From: Micromussa lordhowensis
Taxonomy: Eukaryota > Cnidaria > Anthozoa > Scleractinia > Lobophylliidae
Assembly (NCBI GenBank): GCA_964020085.1
Contig: OZ026607.1
Span: 19,884,606 to 19,948,605 of the forward strand
Direction of reading: 5' to 3'
Length of the DNA: 64,000 bases
Of the stretch, positions 42,801-54,400 are shown piece after piece. A program made the translations under genes and the position numbers. The notes below the pieces were generated by a model. It was not told where the DNA came from, ran no database searches, and saw only the letters and a program-made list of their open reading frames with translations. Each line of letters starts with the position of its first letter. Within the stretch, counting starts at the first letter, position 1.

Positions 42801-44609
42801 GCAAATTTGATGTGATTTCCCACTGCAATTTTTGTCATGCTGGGACTGCACCTTGAAGTCAGGCGTGTTAACCAGCTGCAATTTCAGCACATGAGATTGG
42901 AGTGATATCGCAGGAAATTCCCAACTTACGACAAAAACATTTAACAATCCTCATTTATAATCTCAATGTTTTTGCGTGCTCTGATACAAAATTGCTCTTA
43001 ATCCAGTTTATAAAATTTCATAGATATTCTTACATGCATTTGATATTGTGTTGTTGCAAGTTGCAGCTGGTTGCAGTGCAGCCTGCAAAAACAGAAAGAT
43101 GTTCAGACAGCAATGAAACTCTTTATATTGAATCAGCTACCAAGTTATAAACCGTTTGAAAAACCTGTTGTGGAAAAGGTTATATTAATATACCGTTGTT
43201 CATTAATATGGTAGCAGACAACAGAGAAAAAATTATATTGTTGAACCTTCTTCGACAATAGAGAATGGAATGATGTTATAAACACTTGCAGGCTTCATTT
43301 AAACAAGATAATTCCGATATTCTTTAAATCTTGTTTCATAAATCAACACTATACAACTGGCCGATAAATAGCTAATAATATTTGGATGTTAATGTTTTGA
43401 CATTAGACATATCATGATGCAAAAAGCTTATGCTGCAATTCAGAATTTCGGAAAAAAATTCATCTACATTATCTCCAAGGTTTTGCAACTAAGCCAGTGA
43501 CATTTTAAATAATGGATTACGTATGTTTTGCATAATTTTGAAACGGAGAAAAGTCCAAAATGAATTAAAATGGACACATTTTGACAAACAGTGATGTTAA
43601 CTTGCCTTTCCTCTTTGTTGATTCTTTGGCAATGACAACAATATTAGTTCACTTAAATTGGACGAAAAATGACATAACAAAGTGTTGAAGTACAATAATT
43701 ATTATTTATGCAAGAAAACAGTGATTAAAAAAATTATCAAGCTTCAAAACAATAACATTTTATCAGTAAGTCCCTGTGGGCTGTGTTCAAGATTTGTAAT
43801 AATTGTAACATCATGTTGAACAATTAATACAACACCCTTGCCCGCAATGTTTGGCTCCAAGATAAATATTTGCTTTTTGTCAGTGCAAGAAGTTATCTCC
43901 ATAAAAGTAACTTAACACCCACTTGCAGGACGTGATAAATATAATGTAGATCTGTTTAAATGTTAATGTACGCCTACCGTATTTTTTGAAAAACCTAACC
44001 AAAACAAGATCCAGTGTTTTGAATACAAACTTAATATAACTTGAAATAAATATAATGCAATTAAACATTTCACGATCAAATTAATTATTTTTTTCTCCAT
44101 TCATTCTTCTATTTTGCAAGCATCATTTGCACACGAAACATCATCGACGGCCTCTCGATCTTAAACAAGCTGAAAGAAGTTAAAAGCTCTTAAAGTCATT
44201 AAAGCGGAAATTGCCATGCATGTTGAACGTTTAAATTTTGCAGATCTTTCGATCGTCGTTCGCTTCTTACGTCAGGCTACAATTTAATTTATATTACGTC
44301 TCATCCGGTAAAATAAACACCCAGAAGCCATCGGATGTTTGAATCCGTTTTTAAACAATACTCGGCAATTTACACTTCTCGCCAAAACTTGTTTTACGAG
44401 AGAGTGATAAGCTTTACGCATACTTGTAATCGATCGAAAATTGACGATTTCGTTGACATGTCCTCGTTAACAGAACAGAGATTAGTGATCAACAGCTATC
44501 GTTCTTTACGGCTCACCTCATCTGTTGTTGTTTCTGCTGTTAACATCTCTTTAAGTTCCTCAAGGGACTTTTTCTGAATGGACGATAAGTCGCCCAGATA
44601 TCCACTCAT
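30815..44609 (-). CDS. SEC14L: SEC14-like CRAL-TRIO/GOLD lipid-transfer protein, 13 exons
   Basis: Exons in transcript order (minus strand): 44609-44517, 41424-41369, 40566-40503, 38219-38127, 37331-37248, 36638-36577, 35833-35764, 35558-35536 (23 nt), 35098-34909, 33971-33929, 33460-33376, 32832-32704, 30911-30815. Phases match throughout and give 362 residues. The start MSGYLGDLS resembles the SEC14L2-4 start. The CRAL-TRIO N part reads LLRFLRARSFDSKEAYR (residues about 33-50); the lipid-binding part has CGFHKHDKLGRPCYIEH, LDQDYYPERMGKIFIVNTPW and DPEDLPEEFGGTC. A GOLD-like part follows (LSIAWYFKATSKDIQFGIKF), then an acidic tail (SEVDSDSDEE). Family members move phosphoinositides, tocopherol or squalene between membranes in the cytosol. 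The exact ligand cannot be told. The GOLD domain lacks the usual final strands. The weakest exons are the third and the last. Confidence 0.85.
30935..31150. mobile_element. 216-bp hairpin element beside the last SEC14-like exon
   Basis: Arms of about 82 bp: ATTGAATGGCTTGGTGCAAG...GAATTTTTGCA against TGCAAAAATTC...CTTGCACCAAGCCATTCAAT, with a loop of about 50 bp. It ends only about 23 bp before the acceptor of the terminal exon of the SEC14-like gene. The remaining gap on the minus strand still has TATTAAC and a pyrimidine run, so splicing is plausible. Confidence 0.8.
31926..32074. mobile_element. Hairpin MITE, family D copy 2
   Basis: ACATCAAACACGAAAGGCCG and CATTTCCAAACACCGAG pair with CGAGGTGTTTGGAAATGTTG and TCAAACACTGTCTCGAG. 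It shares GAGTTGAAAATACGATGCG with the centre of 26804-26953 in reverse. In the SEC14-like intron 12. Confidence 0.7.
32990..33246 (-). mobile_element. tRNA-derived SINE, family 2
   Basis: On the minus strand the head GGCGCAGTGGTGAGAGC is a pol III A box and GGTTCGATTCT a B box. The body continues TCATATGTGGGTTGAG, TTTTTCTCTGGGTTC and CCTCCTCAAAAACC, ending near an AT-rich tail. I recall this architecture as abundant in stony corals; that is memory, not a search. In SEC14-like intron 11. Confidence 0.85.
34441..34719 (+). repeat. Interspersed repeat, second copy
   Basis: Matches 13571-13900 (ATAAATCTTTATACATTTCT, ACAACAACAATGTGAAA, TATTGTCCTCAGGGTTACC, TTGCTTAAACTCTCTATTG). Same orientation; in SEC14-like intron 9. 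Confidence 0.75.
35854..35990. mobile_element. Hairpin element beside SEC14-like exon 7
   Basis: Arms of nearly 60 bp: ATTACACGGTGGCGAGAAGA...TATCTCAC against GTGAGATACTGTTCTTGCC...CAATGTGTAAT, around CGAAGCGAACAAGT. It begins about 20 bp from the exon 7 acceptor (35834-35835). A TTTATTATATGGAG/CTCCATATAATAA pair at 35997-36010 and 36195-36210 suggests a second, nested element. Confidence 0.75.
36785..37165. mobile_element. Hairpin MITE, family C copy 1, with shared core
   Basis: Repeated words GTTTCTATAACTCAATAGAA and TTTCTATTTC occur in both orientations. The inner stem AAAGTTTGGGAGAA/TTCTCATTCTCCCAAACTTT surrounds the core ACTCGCCTGCAGCTCGTG (37063-37080). CTGATTGGTTTAAAACC is near the left end. 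The second copy, in reverse orientation, is at 58365-58830. SEC14-like intron 5. Confidence 0.8.
38293..39127. mobile_element. ~833-bp inverted-repeat element with TATG target duplication
   Basis: The terminal sequences TGTTATGGTTTAAAC and GAACCATAACA are inverted, extended by about 115 bp of AAACTGGTTTGAAAAATT-like words on both sides. TATG flanks both ends (38289-38292 and 39128-39131), which fits a 4-bp target duplication. The interior has no ORF but includes a tRNA-like segment and a local duplication (GCTTAGGCCTAATCACTAAC near 38858 and 38944). It looks like a non-autonomous DNA transposon in SEC14-like intron 3. Confidence 0.75.
38611..38692 (-). other. tRNA-like segment inside the 833-bp element
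   Basis: On the minus strand, TGGTCAAGTGGTAATG resembles an A box, and GGTTCAAATCCCGGTGAG, 36 bp later, a B box and T arm. The acceptor stem does not pair well, so this is not a working tRNA gene. It could be a SINE captured by the element, or an internal pol III promoter. Confidence 0.6.
39272..39576 (-). mobile_element. tRNA-derived SINE, family 1, near full length
   Basis: On the minus strand it begins GGAGGCGTGGTGGCCTCATG (A box), has GGTTCAAGCCCTG (B box), then GGGCAAGACACTTTACACTC, GTGTATAAATGGGTACC and AATTTAATGCTGGGGGTAACC, ending GCAGACTTTACCTTAAT. About 305 bp, in SEC14-like intron 3. Confidence 0.85.
40800..41270 (-). mobile_element. CR1/L2-like LINE 3' remnant
   Basis: Two minus-strand frames joined by a frameshift read LLFVLPNCSIKWLQRVQNAH, DHITPVCFNLHWLLV and VIFKILLLTYN, then PPLDIRDMLTSYTSSHQL. 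These are the C-terminal LDYCNSLL/LQRVQNAAARL/HWLP signatures of CR1-group LINE proteins. It is 5' truncated and inactive. An AT-rich microsatellite follows at 40640-40680. In SEC14-like intron 2. Confidence 0.8.
41425..44516. other. SEC14-like intron 1, mostly unassigned
   Basis: 3.1 kb of AT-rich DNA. It holds a decayed half-hairpin at 41920-42005 (CCAGCCATCTTGACC..., related to 27274-27428) and the MITE copy at 42089-42289. Between 42300 and 44516 I see nothing beyond AT-rich sequence and chance open frames. Confidence 0.5.
42089..42289. mobile_element. Hairpin MITE, family B copy 2
   Basis: ACCATGTTTTATCAGAGTG, AAGCAAATGAAGAAGCCTAA and GTATTACACTGTGATAAAAC match 19820-20116. The core ACTCGTCTGCAGCTCATG (42250-42267) sits between AAATGTAGAAAAC and TTTTCTACATTT. 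The right end is truncated relative to copy 1. Confidence 0.75.
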
Positions 44610-45438
44610 TGTAATCGGTCCGCTCTAAGTTGTTAAGTTTTACACGGTAAAAAAAAACTGCGAAAACGGCAAATTATGCCTCGTCCAAGATAATTATACC
44701 ACTCATAATAACGGGTGGTTGCCTGATGGACTACGTTATCTGTTAGTCGACCTCGACCCGTAGGGCTACCATTTGTGAATAATTTATCTAGTAACAACTT
44801 CTACAGAAAGGCAAACGGGCCAGTGAGGGTCAGTCGAAACCCGCGCATTCCTGGGGAGAAGTAAAGAGAAGCCATTTGTCATCTTAGTTGAAGGTACATC
44901 TCTAATATTAACAAAAACAAGCCCTTAGTCTAAACCAATGTTGAATGATGTTTGAATAGTATTTGATGCTTTTTAAAATGCTTTTTATGTGGAAAATACA
45001 GGTGAAATATCAAAAAACAAAGTGGGAGTATTATGATTGCGTGCTAAAGTCTCCTTACATCATTTGGCGGCTAGACCAATTGGAACACGTGGCAGGGGCC
45101 GTCAATCTCCCGGATGTACTAACACTCCGTCGGCGAGCCATGAGCGTTCTCGAGGCGAAAAGGGTTTTGGAAAAGGGGCTGATGTGATAGCGTTGCGAGT
45201 GAACCGTTATTCGTCATGGATTTGAGTGTGTTGCTACTGTTTCGTCGAAGAAAGGATAGAAGGCTGAAATAAGCGTGCTCTTGGAGAAAATATATTAACG
45301 CGGAGGACAAAATCGTGGAGAAAAACATTCGTTTTGCACGACTGTCACGGTTCTCAAGCTTGCATGCATTGTGTTTGGAAAGCACATTTCTCGCCTTTCT
45401 TCTCAATTTAAGGTTGTAATCACGAAAACTCGTGAAGT
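44610..45438. promoter_or_regulatory. Divergent promoter region, SEC14-like and SETD2
   Basis: 829 bp separate the two ATGs, which point away from each other. On the SETD2 side, TTTGGCGG (45063-45070, E2F-like), CCAAT (45076-45080) and the E-box CACGTG (45086-45091) lie within 29 bp, and the local GC content rises. No TATA box is clear. A shared or bidirectional promoter is inferred from the arrangement. Confidence 0.5.
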
Positions 45439-48400
45439 ATGAGTACCGAAGAAAGATCTGATAATTCTGGTCATACAGACGACAGTGGGTAAGTTAAATA
45501 GCTAGCAAATTTGCGAGAAAAACAAAGTTTTAAGCTTCTTCAGAGCTTATTTAAACTGTTGTTCGGTTTATGGTGTATAAGCTTACATATGTAAGCTTAA
45601 GTAAAATCGCCCGATGGCTTGTTTGGATGAAAAAACGTGACCATTGGTTATAAACACAGCATCGGTTCAGGTTAATTTGGCACTTTTCTTGATCGCTACA
45701 CCTTGTCAAAAGCTGAAAAGAATGTGCCATTTTAGCGAGAATTAACCTTGAGCAGGTTGCAATTGATTGTGTTGTGGATTTCCCATGGGCTGGCTCTAGT
45801 GAGTCGACGTGACCGCTTGTTTCAATGTCACCGCTGTTTTCTTTGTTTTGATGGTATTTCTGTTTCAGAAGGATAGCGTCAATCTTACCCCCATATATCA
45901 AGGAAAGCTCAAATGATTAAAGTCCTTTTGAGAACCTTTAGAACATTTTCAGCATGATTTCAAGGGAAATCAATTCAATCTAAGCACCGACTTTACCGTA
46001 TCGAGACGGTGAATAAATTAATTTAATCGGCGGAACGGAAGGAAGGAAATATACGAATTTGGCCTTTAAATCTGACTGTGGATTCTGTTACTTCCTTTGA
46101 TATGTCATTTGAATCCACATTTAAATTTTCCTTGAGATTTATTTTTGCCCATTGTTGGTAATTTATCAAAGTATGTGTGAGTTCTAACCCAGTTGAATTT
46201 TCAATGCGAAGCCTTGATCTGGAAGTTCAGCTTAATTACACTTTATGCGAATGTTTGGGTGATTTTTGTCCTGCAGGTTTTTCCCACCCGTGACAAATGC
46301 AATTATACTAATTAAACTACTTGAAATAGCTGAGTTTATATTACTCTGTACAAGCTAAATTGAGAATAAATCTGGTCGTGACCTCAAAGCAGCACTTCCC
46401 ATTGCTTTAGGGTTGACACAAAGTGTACTGTGTAAAGTACATGTATGTTGCTGCAAATCAATCATGCATTGTTATGTTAACATAGCAAATTATTTGGAGT
46501 TAGTGTTCTTAAATGGGCCTGGTTTGAGTAGGATTTTTTTGCATAGCCAGACATGTTAGAAATGACAATTTGTACAGTATTTCAACAAATTCCCATTTCT
46601 ACAATGTTTGTTTACTTCAACGAAATTGTGTTCAAAACCACACCTTTTGTACATTTTTCCACACTTTTTATGCACACTGCCTAACCCCTTAATGCTGCAA
46701 AGAAAAAACCACTAGGAAATTATGTAGAGTAACTAATAACATGACTCAGTCTTTCAGCATACAAATGTTGCTCTGTCCCTCAAACTTGATCGATAATAGA
46801 GTTGTTTTTAATTGCGTGTTGAAAGAAATCAGGCATTTACTTTGATTTTGGTTCAACTATGGTTTGAGATTGGGCGAGAAGTCTAATTATTATTGGTATG
46901 TAATTGGTTTGGTTTTGGTTTTATGACACCCTATTGAAAACCACTCTATCTTTAGTTCTACATGTATTTTAATTTAATTCACCAAATAAATTTTCTCTAC
47001 CTAAGTAAATTTATGATGAACCATAAATTTAATTAGAATTCTAAGCTTTACACTCAAGTTTCAAATTTCCCGTGCCACACCATGAAGGCTACATGTACAC
47101 CATGTATTTGGGATCATAACCCTTTGGAACTTGAAGTTTTGAAAGACAAAAAGGGGGTAAAATATATCTGACCTTTCTTCTAGTTGTAAGAATTTTTGCT
47201 GACAATGAAGTGAAGCTTTCTCGTTCCTCTCCTAAAGGCTTGCTACTGACAACTGTGTCATCAGCATACAGCTGTGAAAATTAATATTCTTGTTTAACTT
47301 CATGTTGAGAAGGCTTATTTTTTAGAAAATATGATGGCATTGATATTTCAAAATCTAACCAAATGCTGTTTTTTCCCCTTTTAGGTCTGATAGTGAGGAG
47401 GATGTAAGTCAGAGTGTAATTATTTCTATTTTTTGTAGTTTGTAGTTTATGTTCAGGTGTTTGTAAACTGTAAGCCAAGGTGATCTGACTAAATACTACG
47501 TGGAGTATCATCATGCTGATCCCAGAGCCCTAGCTAGAAGTGCCAGATGGCTTGTCCTACTGTACTGTAGCTCTGTTTTCTGTAGTATGAAGATGCTGTC
47601 AGGTTGTGCAGACAGTTAGTGTGTACCCGTTTGATGTACATGTACTCCCTGAGTCCCTGTCTCAGTTCTTCCATGGATGGATGACGCTATCCATGGAATA
47701 AATCCCTATCCTCTGGATAACATGGTTTGTTTTGCCACTGGATAGTGATTTATTGGGTAGATACTGTAGGGTTACCTAACTTTGAATAACTGGTCCCTGC
47801 TTAAACAGAGGCACCATCAGAAGAAGATGTCTTCAATTACATCATAACACAGCTGTAGCTAACAAATGAACCTATGCATCTTATTAATCAGGAATATAAC
47901 ACATTACTTCCAGCTGCATGGGCCTAACATGATTTGTTTCTGTACGCCAAGTGATTAAGGGGCTGGACTTGAAATTCTGAGGTCACAGGTTTAAGTCCAG
48001 CTATAACCACTAGCTGGTGTTGCTTTCAGTAGTCTTAATATAATGTCAGCTCCTCTACCATACTTGCAAATAAGCTACCTGCTGGGGTTTTAAACCTTGT
48101 TATGTTTAATTTGAAATATGTGTTTCTGAAATTTACTTGCACGGCCCAATTAGCCTTTGGCTACAAACTCTGACCAAGGGTAAATAAAGATATTTTTTTA
48201 TTGAAGCTATTTTGTAATCAAGATAATACTGTTTTCTTGGAGAAATGACTATTTTTGGTTGTCCTGATTTCCTAGATGTCAGGAGAACATGTCATATCTT
48301 CCACAGAGGAATATCAACCTCCTTATTATGAACATATTGAAGAGAATGTGTATTTATTTGACAGGTGAGTTTCCATATTGGAAGTGTGGAATATTCCAAA

Positions 48401-51400
48401 CTTGCATTTTACAATGGACTGTTATGTATAATTATCTTCAACACTTGAAGATGAAAGTTATTTTCAATTGTCTTCTGAGAAGAGGTCAAATGGAAAGGTT
48501 TATTTTGGTTTGGTCTGACTGGAATATTTTATACCACCTCTGGAGGTGGTCTACTTTGATCTATTGGTCCAAAATTTGCAGTTCCATTTTGATAAACTGG
48601 TTCATTGCCCTTCCTCTTCTCTTCACTAAGTGGTGGGTCAGGGAAAGGAATGGCAAATGGGAAGATTCATTCCTCTTGGTTGGCCCGGTTTGATCAGAAA
48701 ATGTTGTGCCATTTTCCTCAGGTATTTCCAGTGGTCTCTGACATAATGACATCAAAGCACCCTTTGTCTTGTTCCTTACCCTTATTTAGCACTATTTAGG
48801 CTACCCTTAGCACTATTTGGACTAACCTGAGCGCTATTTAGGCTAACTAGAGTGCTGTTTAGGCTCACCATAGTGACATTTCTGTCAGTTTCACATGTAT
48901 TTGGGTATGGGAGGGGTCAGGTTAAGAAATCTCCTTTGTCTTCTTCATGATCTCAGCTTGGTACTCTGCTGAGCTATTCTTTAGATTGGCAATCTCAGCC
49001 ACCTACTTGAACAATAAGGTCAATTCAAAACTTGGTGATAACTCTGGATGGTTAGTACTCATTTTGTTTGTCAACACTGATTTTCAGGAAGAAAAAAGTT
49101 AATAAGGAAGTGCGAAAGATGCAATGTGATTGTACCTATGACGCTGGTAAGGAATTCATTTCATTCCGATCTGGGATTAGTACCTTGATGCATTACAAAA
49201 TTTGCAGAATAAAAAATGTACCATTTCTGCATTCCAACAAACAATGGTGCACAGTCAATTTCAGTAAACTGTCCAGTCCCAGCCCAATATTGTCCTCTTG
49301 AATGGGAAGTTATAACATTGCGCCACATCAACAGTTACGTGGAAATCAATTAAAAGTTCTCCACATATTGCACAGCATTCACTACCTGTGACAAATTACT
49401 AACTATAGGTAATCAGTAGCAAGTTCTTCCTTTAATTTTTTTTATTCACAGATGACCCTGATCCTGTTGGTTGCGGGGAAAACTGCTTGAACAGACTATT
49501 AATGATTGAATGGTTAGTTGTTTTTGTTTATTTCTGTTTCATACCTTACCTGGTAATATTAGCCTGCATACAGTGCTGTAGGTTTATTCAAGTTAAAGAC
49601 TTTTATCGTCTTCTTTCTACAGTAACAGCAGATGTTCTTGTGGGGAGATGTGTAGCAACAAGCGATTTCAACAGGTAGGAAGCCCTAGTTACGTAGTGAT
49701 AGAGCGGTTCTCAATTAAGTGTCGTAAATCCGAAACCAAAACCAATTACTTACCAATTAGACCACTCAGCCAACCTCAAACCGTAGTAAAACCAAAACCA
49801 AAGTAATTGCCTGATTACTTTTGACATCCAATTGAAAACTGCTCTAGCTCCATTTGATTTTGTTGCTTACTGGCAATTTTGAGCTATGTGGGAGGACGTA
49901 CATGTAGTTGCCCATTGGAAAATTTGTGGGGTGCTTCACCTAACATTGTGGAGGTGGGGTGGCTTCACAGTTAGCACGCTTGCCTCTGGATCAAGCGGTC
50001 CAGGTTTGAGCCCTGGCTGGGGACATGTTCCTAGTCACTTCATGTTACAGAAATCGGAGATCAGCACCAACCTGATGTGCCACTTGGCTCATATGCAACC
50101 TTCACTTATCTTTTTACGTAGCTTTATTGAATGTTAAAAATTGTAATTACATTGTATGTACCACTTTTTTCCAGGGCTGTAAAGTGAAAGTTGAAGTTTT
50201 AAAAACTGAGAAGAAAGGCTGGGGATTAAGAACTCTTGAAGATCTTGAACAGTAAGTTCTTCTTGTCATTATAATATACTGTTTTTAGCTGTAAATACTT
50301 AATTATTTAATTGTCGGCAACAATCTTTGTTATAGATTTAACTTTATAGACTGATACACTCCTGTGGGCTCCCCCTGACAAACAGTTTTCTTTGGGATAC
50401 ATTTATGTTTGCAGATGTTTTCTCCACCACTTCTGTCATCATCTGTAGTAATGCATGTTTTTATTGTTAATATTGCTATTTAGAAATCAGTTTGTTATGG
50501 AGTATTGTGGAGAAGTCATGAACTACAAAGACTTTCAGGAGCGGGCAGAGCGTTATGACAGAGAAAACAGGAGACATTATTACTTCATGACATTGAGAGC
50601 AGATGAGGTAAATTGCAAAACATTGCTAAATGCATTTGGACCACGCACATTAACAACATTGCAATTCTCCTTACTAATTTCTATGCTTTTCCTTTAGTAT
50701 GTATTTCTTACTTAGTTGGGAGAATTTAAGGAGTTTATCATTTGGGTTTGAACTGGTGAATTGAAATTAATAGCTTGTGGCAAGTCTGACATGGCCTTTC
50801 ATCTCGGCCCAGAGACTCTTCAGAGATCTTTCAGAATTTAACAGCAAACTCGTTGATGACCTGAGCATATGGTTGGGAATCCTTCTTCGATGGGGTCCAG
50901 ACTGCTAACATCTTAAATTTTTGAACGGAACTTTCAGTGTGACAGTCTCTTGGCCAAGATGAAAAGACCAAAAACTTTTTTTTTCACAAGTACCGGTATT
51001 TGTCAATTCCTTTTATTGAATTTGAAATTGCTGTAAATTTTGAGCTCTAATAGCCTTACTAATTTGATATGGCTTATTGTAGATTTGTTGAGTCGCTAAT
51101 AGTGTATTTTGTTATTGTAGATCATCGATGCCACCTTTAAAGGGAACTTATCTAGGTTTATCAACCATAGTTGTGAATCAAATTGTGAAACTCAAAAGGT
51201 ATACATGCACAATGTAAAATAATTCAGGTTATCCGCTGGAAGCTATTCAAACTTTGACGTCTCATTATGCTCTTTCCATTTCCAGCAGTCTTTAATATGT
51301 GATAACCCACAGTTATGTTTAAAATTTTTAGGAGAAAAGGGTCTCAAATTAGAACTTGGTTTTTAGGCTTAGTGTTAAGCCTTAATGTATTTCCTCGATA

Positions 51401-54400
51401 TGAAGACCTGGCCAAACGATTGCAACAGTTCAGTGCAATATATCCCAGCAATGTTGGGTGCAACATGCCGTTCATGTTTGACCACTCTGTTGCAAGGTGT
51501 TGGGACAAGTTGGGTGGTGTTGGCTCAAAGTTGAGCATTTTCCAACTTGAGCCAACAACACCCAACATGTTGCAACATGTCACCATAGAGGTGCTACAAA
51601 GGTGGCAAGAGTTGCGTTCAATTGTTGCGATCTTTTGGCCATTAGTGGAAGCTAGGACAGAACAAGATTGTTGTTGTTTTATTTATTTTATTATTATTTT
51701 TTTTTTTTTTTGGGGGGGGGGGGGGTCGGGGGTTCACAAGGAATTTAGAGGCTTATTATTAGCAGGCATGTAAAAATGGATATTTTACATTTTTGCAGTG
51801 AATACCGTACATGTGAAATAACTGTTTTCATTTGTTTCTTTTAGTGGACTGTCAATGGCTTGTTAAGAATAGGATTTTTCACTCAGCAGTTCATCCCTGC
51901 TGGGACAGAACTGACATTTGATTACAAACTACAGCGTTATGGGTACGTGCTTGCAGAGTAGGTTTAATCCAGTCATCCCAAGAGTGACTAGCATCTTATT
52001 TATCCTTACGGTATCAACACATTATCAAACATGCAGGTGATGAGAATTACGGAAATTGTCATCACATGTAGATTATTTTCTTGATTTACCACCAAATTCT
52101 CAAAAGTCTTATAAAAAGAAATGTGTGATGGCATTAAGGAGAATTAACATCTGACCTTGGCTCTGAAAGTTGTCTGAAACTGGTGCACACTACACCGAAG
52201 GAATTTGAAAATGGAGGTTTCACACTGAAAATGCATCAAATGTTTTCCCCCCAACACTACGCCGGAGGAATTTAAAAAGGCAACAATCGCTGGTTGTTTT
52301 GGATTTGTGTTTGAGGAAAACTTGGACATGGGAATCAAATGATGATTATAACAAGATCATTTTCAAAAAGCTTCATTTCAAAATGTTTTCCGTCCACACA
52401 AAAGTGAAAAGCCAGCATTTTCAAATTTATCCAGTTTGAAGAGAGATTTCAAAAACTCCATTTTTGTGACAGATTAGCATGAACAGTAGGCCTAACGATA
52501 GAAATAAAGCTGTGTTTTCATATTTCTCTTGCCTGGTGTGGATGCTGCCTTAACTAAGTGTACTCTGACATTTTCTGTTACGTAATTTTGTAGGAAGGTT
52601 GCCCAGGTTTGCTACTGTGGAGCACCAACTTGTCGAGGATTTATTGGAGGTGAAAAACAAACTCCTTTGAAAAACACTGTGGAAAGAATAGGTATGCATC
52701 TTAATTGTAGAAGTCTACAAATGTATGGACATTGTAGTGTGGGATTCATGGCCTCCGCATTGAGGGATCTACAACTCCACTATCTTTGAAACTTCCATTC
52801 TTTAGATCAGTCCAAATCAAACATTTTCCACTATTTTCTTACAGCAACTCCACCTATCACTAGTTCACCAAGGAGGAGACGTAAAAAGCAGAGGAACTTG
52901 ACGACTGAATTTGATGACATAACGGTAATTGCTATACTTCTGGCCCCAGTTGTTCAAAGGGTGGATAACACTATCCACCCGATAAATCACTATCCAGTGG
53001 ATAAGTGTTAACTGAATGTACCACGCTATCCGGTGGACAGTGTTATTCACCCTTTGAACAACTGGGCCCTGATACATTTTCTATGGAGATCGTGCATGAT
53101 TGTACAGAGATGATTACATGTACCTTGATCAATAATTATTATTACCTTCCCTTTTTTTGCAAACACATGACTAATGAAAAGGAATTCTATGGGACAGCAA
53201 AAGGAATGCACTGTTGCTCATATTTTAATATCATGGGTGGCAAATTACTCCTTAATTTTGAAGCGAAATTTCAGTGTTAATATATAACTTCACACGTGAA
53301 ATTACAAAATTGCCATGTCAGTGTTTGACATGAAAATTTCTTCATACAATAAACAAGTCAAAAGCCCATGATTTTAAGCATAATTTGACACCCATGATAT
53401 TAAAAGGTGATCAGATGTAATACATGTGAAATTAGGAAATAATTTCACTTACATTCTGTCAAAATTCTAATAATTTCCCTTGCCTAAAGACTTGAAAAGT
53501 TATAATAATTTCGACAAAACACCTGTGAAATTATTTCCTTACATCACTTGTCACCATTTGATCATTCATACAAATCCCTTTTCATCATCAACAGTTAGGT
53601 TTCTAATAAGTTCCTTCACTGAATCAAACCACTATTGCCATGTTTCTGTTTGAGTTTTTCTGTACAAACTTATTCTGCAAACCAGTGACACTTGTCTGTG
53701 TTTTTGTTTTGTTTGAAGCTGGAAGATGAGGTTGAGAAGCTTCTAGGTGACCATAGAGGATTGGTATACAGTGACCAGGCGTTAAAGCTGTCACGATTGA
53801 TGGTGCGAGCCGAGACCACAGATCAGAGAATTATGCTACTGAAAATATTGCAGGTATATTCAATTCTCTCAGCACTTGTGTTTCATGTAGATTAAGGTAA
53901 AGTCTGCACGCAAGCCAAGTGACCCATCAGGTCTGCACTTAACTCCCGGTTCTGTAGCATGAAGCAATCAGGAGTATTTCTGCTCCACCCTGAATGAGAC
54001 GCTAATCCATGATGAGTTACCCTCCCCCCCCCCTCGCATTAAATTTGCCAGTACCCATTTATTCATGCAGGGAAATATCATTACAGCTTCATCTACATCT
54101 ACATTTATTGGGTTGGTAAAAAATCATTGAGACATCATACCAACTACTAGAAAATCACAAAATAAATAAACCTCTGGTAATACGTATCTAAAAATGTATG
54201 TATTATAAAAGAGGAGAGTATAAAAATATAAAGTTTAAAAGTCTAATTGTTCTTTACTAAATACATGTAGGGGAGTATCTTAGAATTAAAAACAACCAAG
54301 GAATTTGACTTGCCTATTTCCTCGGGTATCTTATTCCATAGCGTTATGGTCCTTAAGAAGAACGAATAAAAATAAATGTTCTTTGTCACCTTATCTTGCC

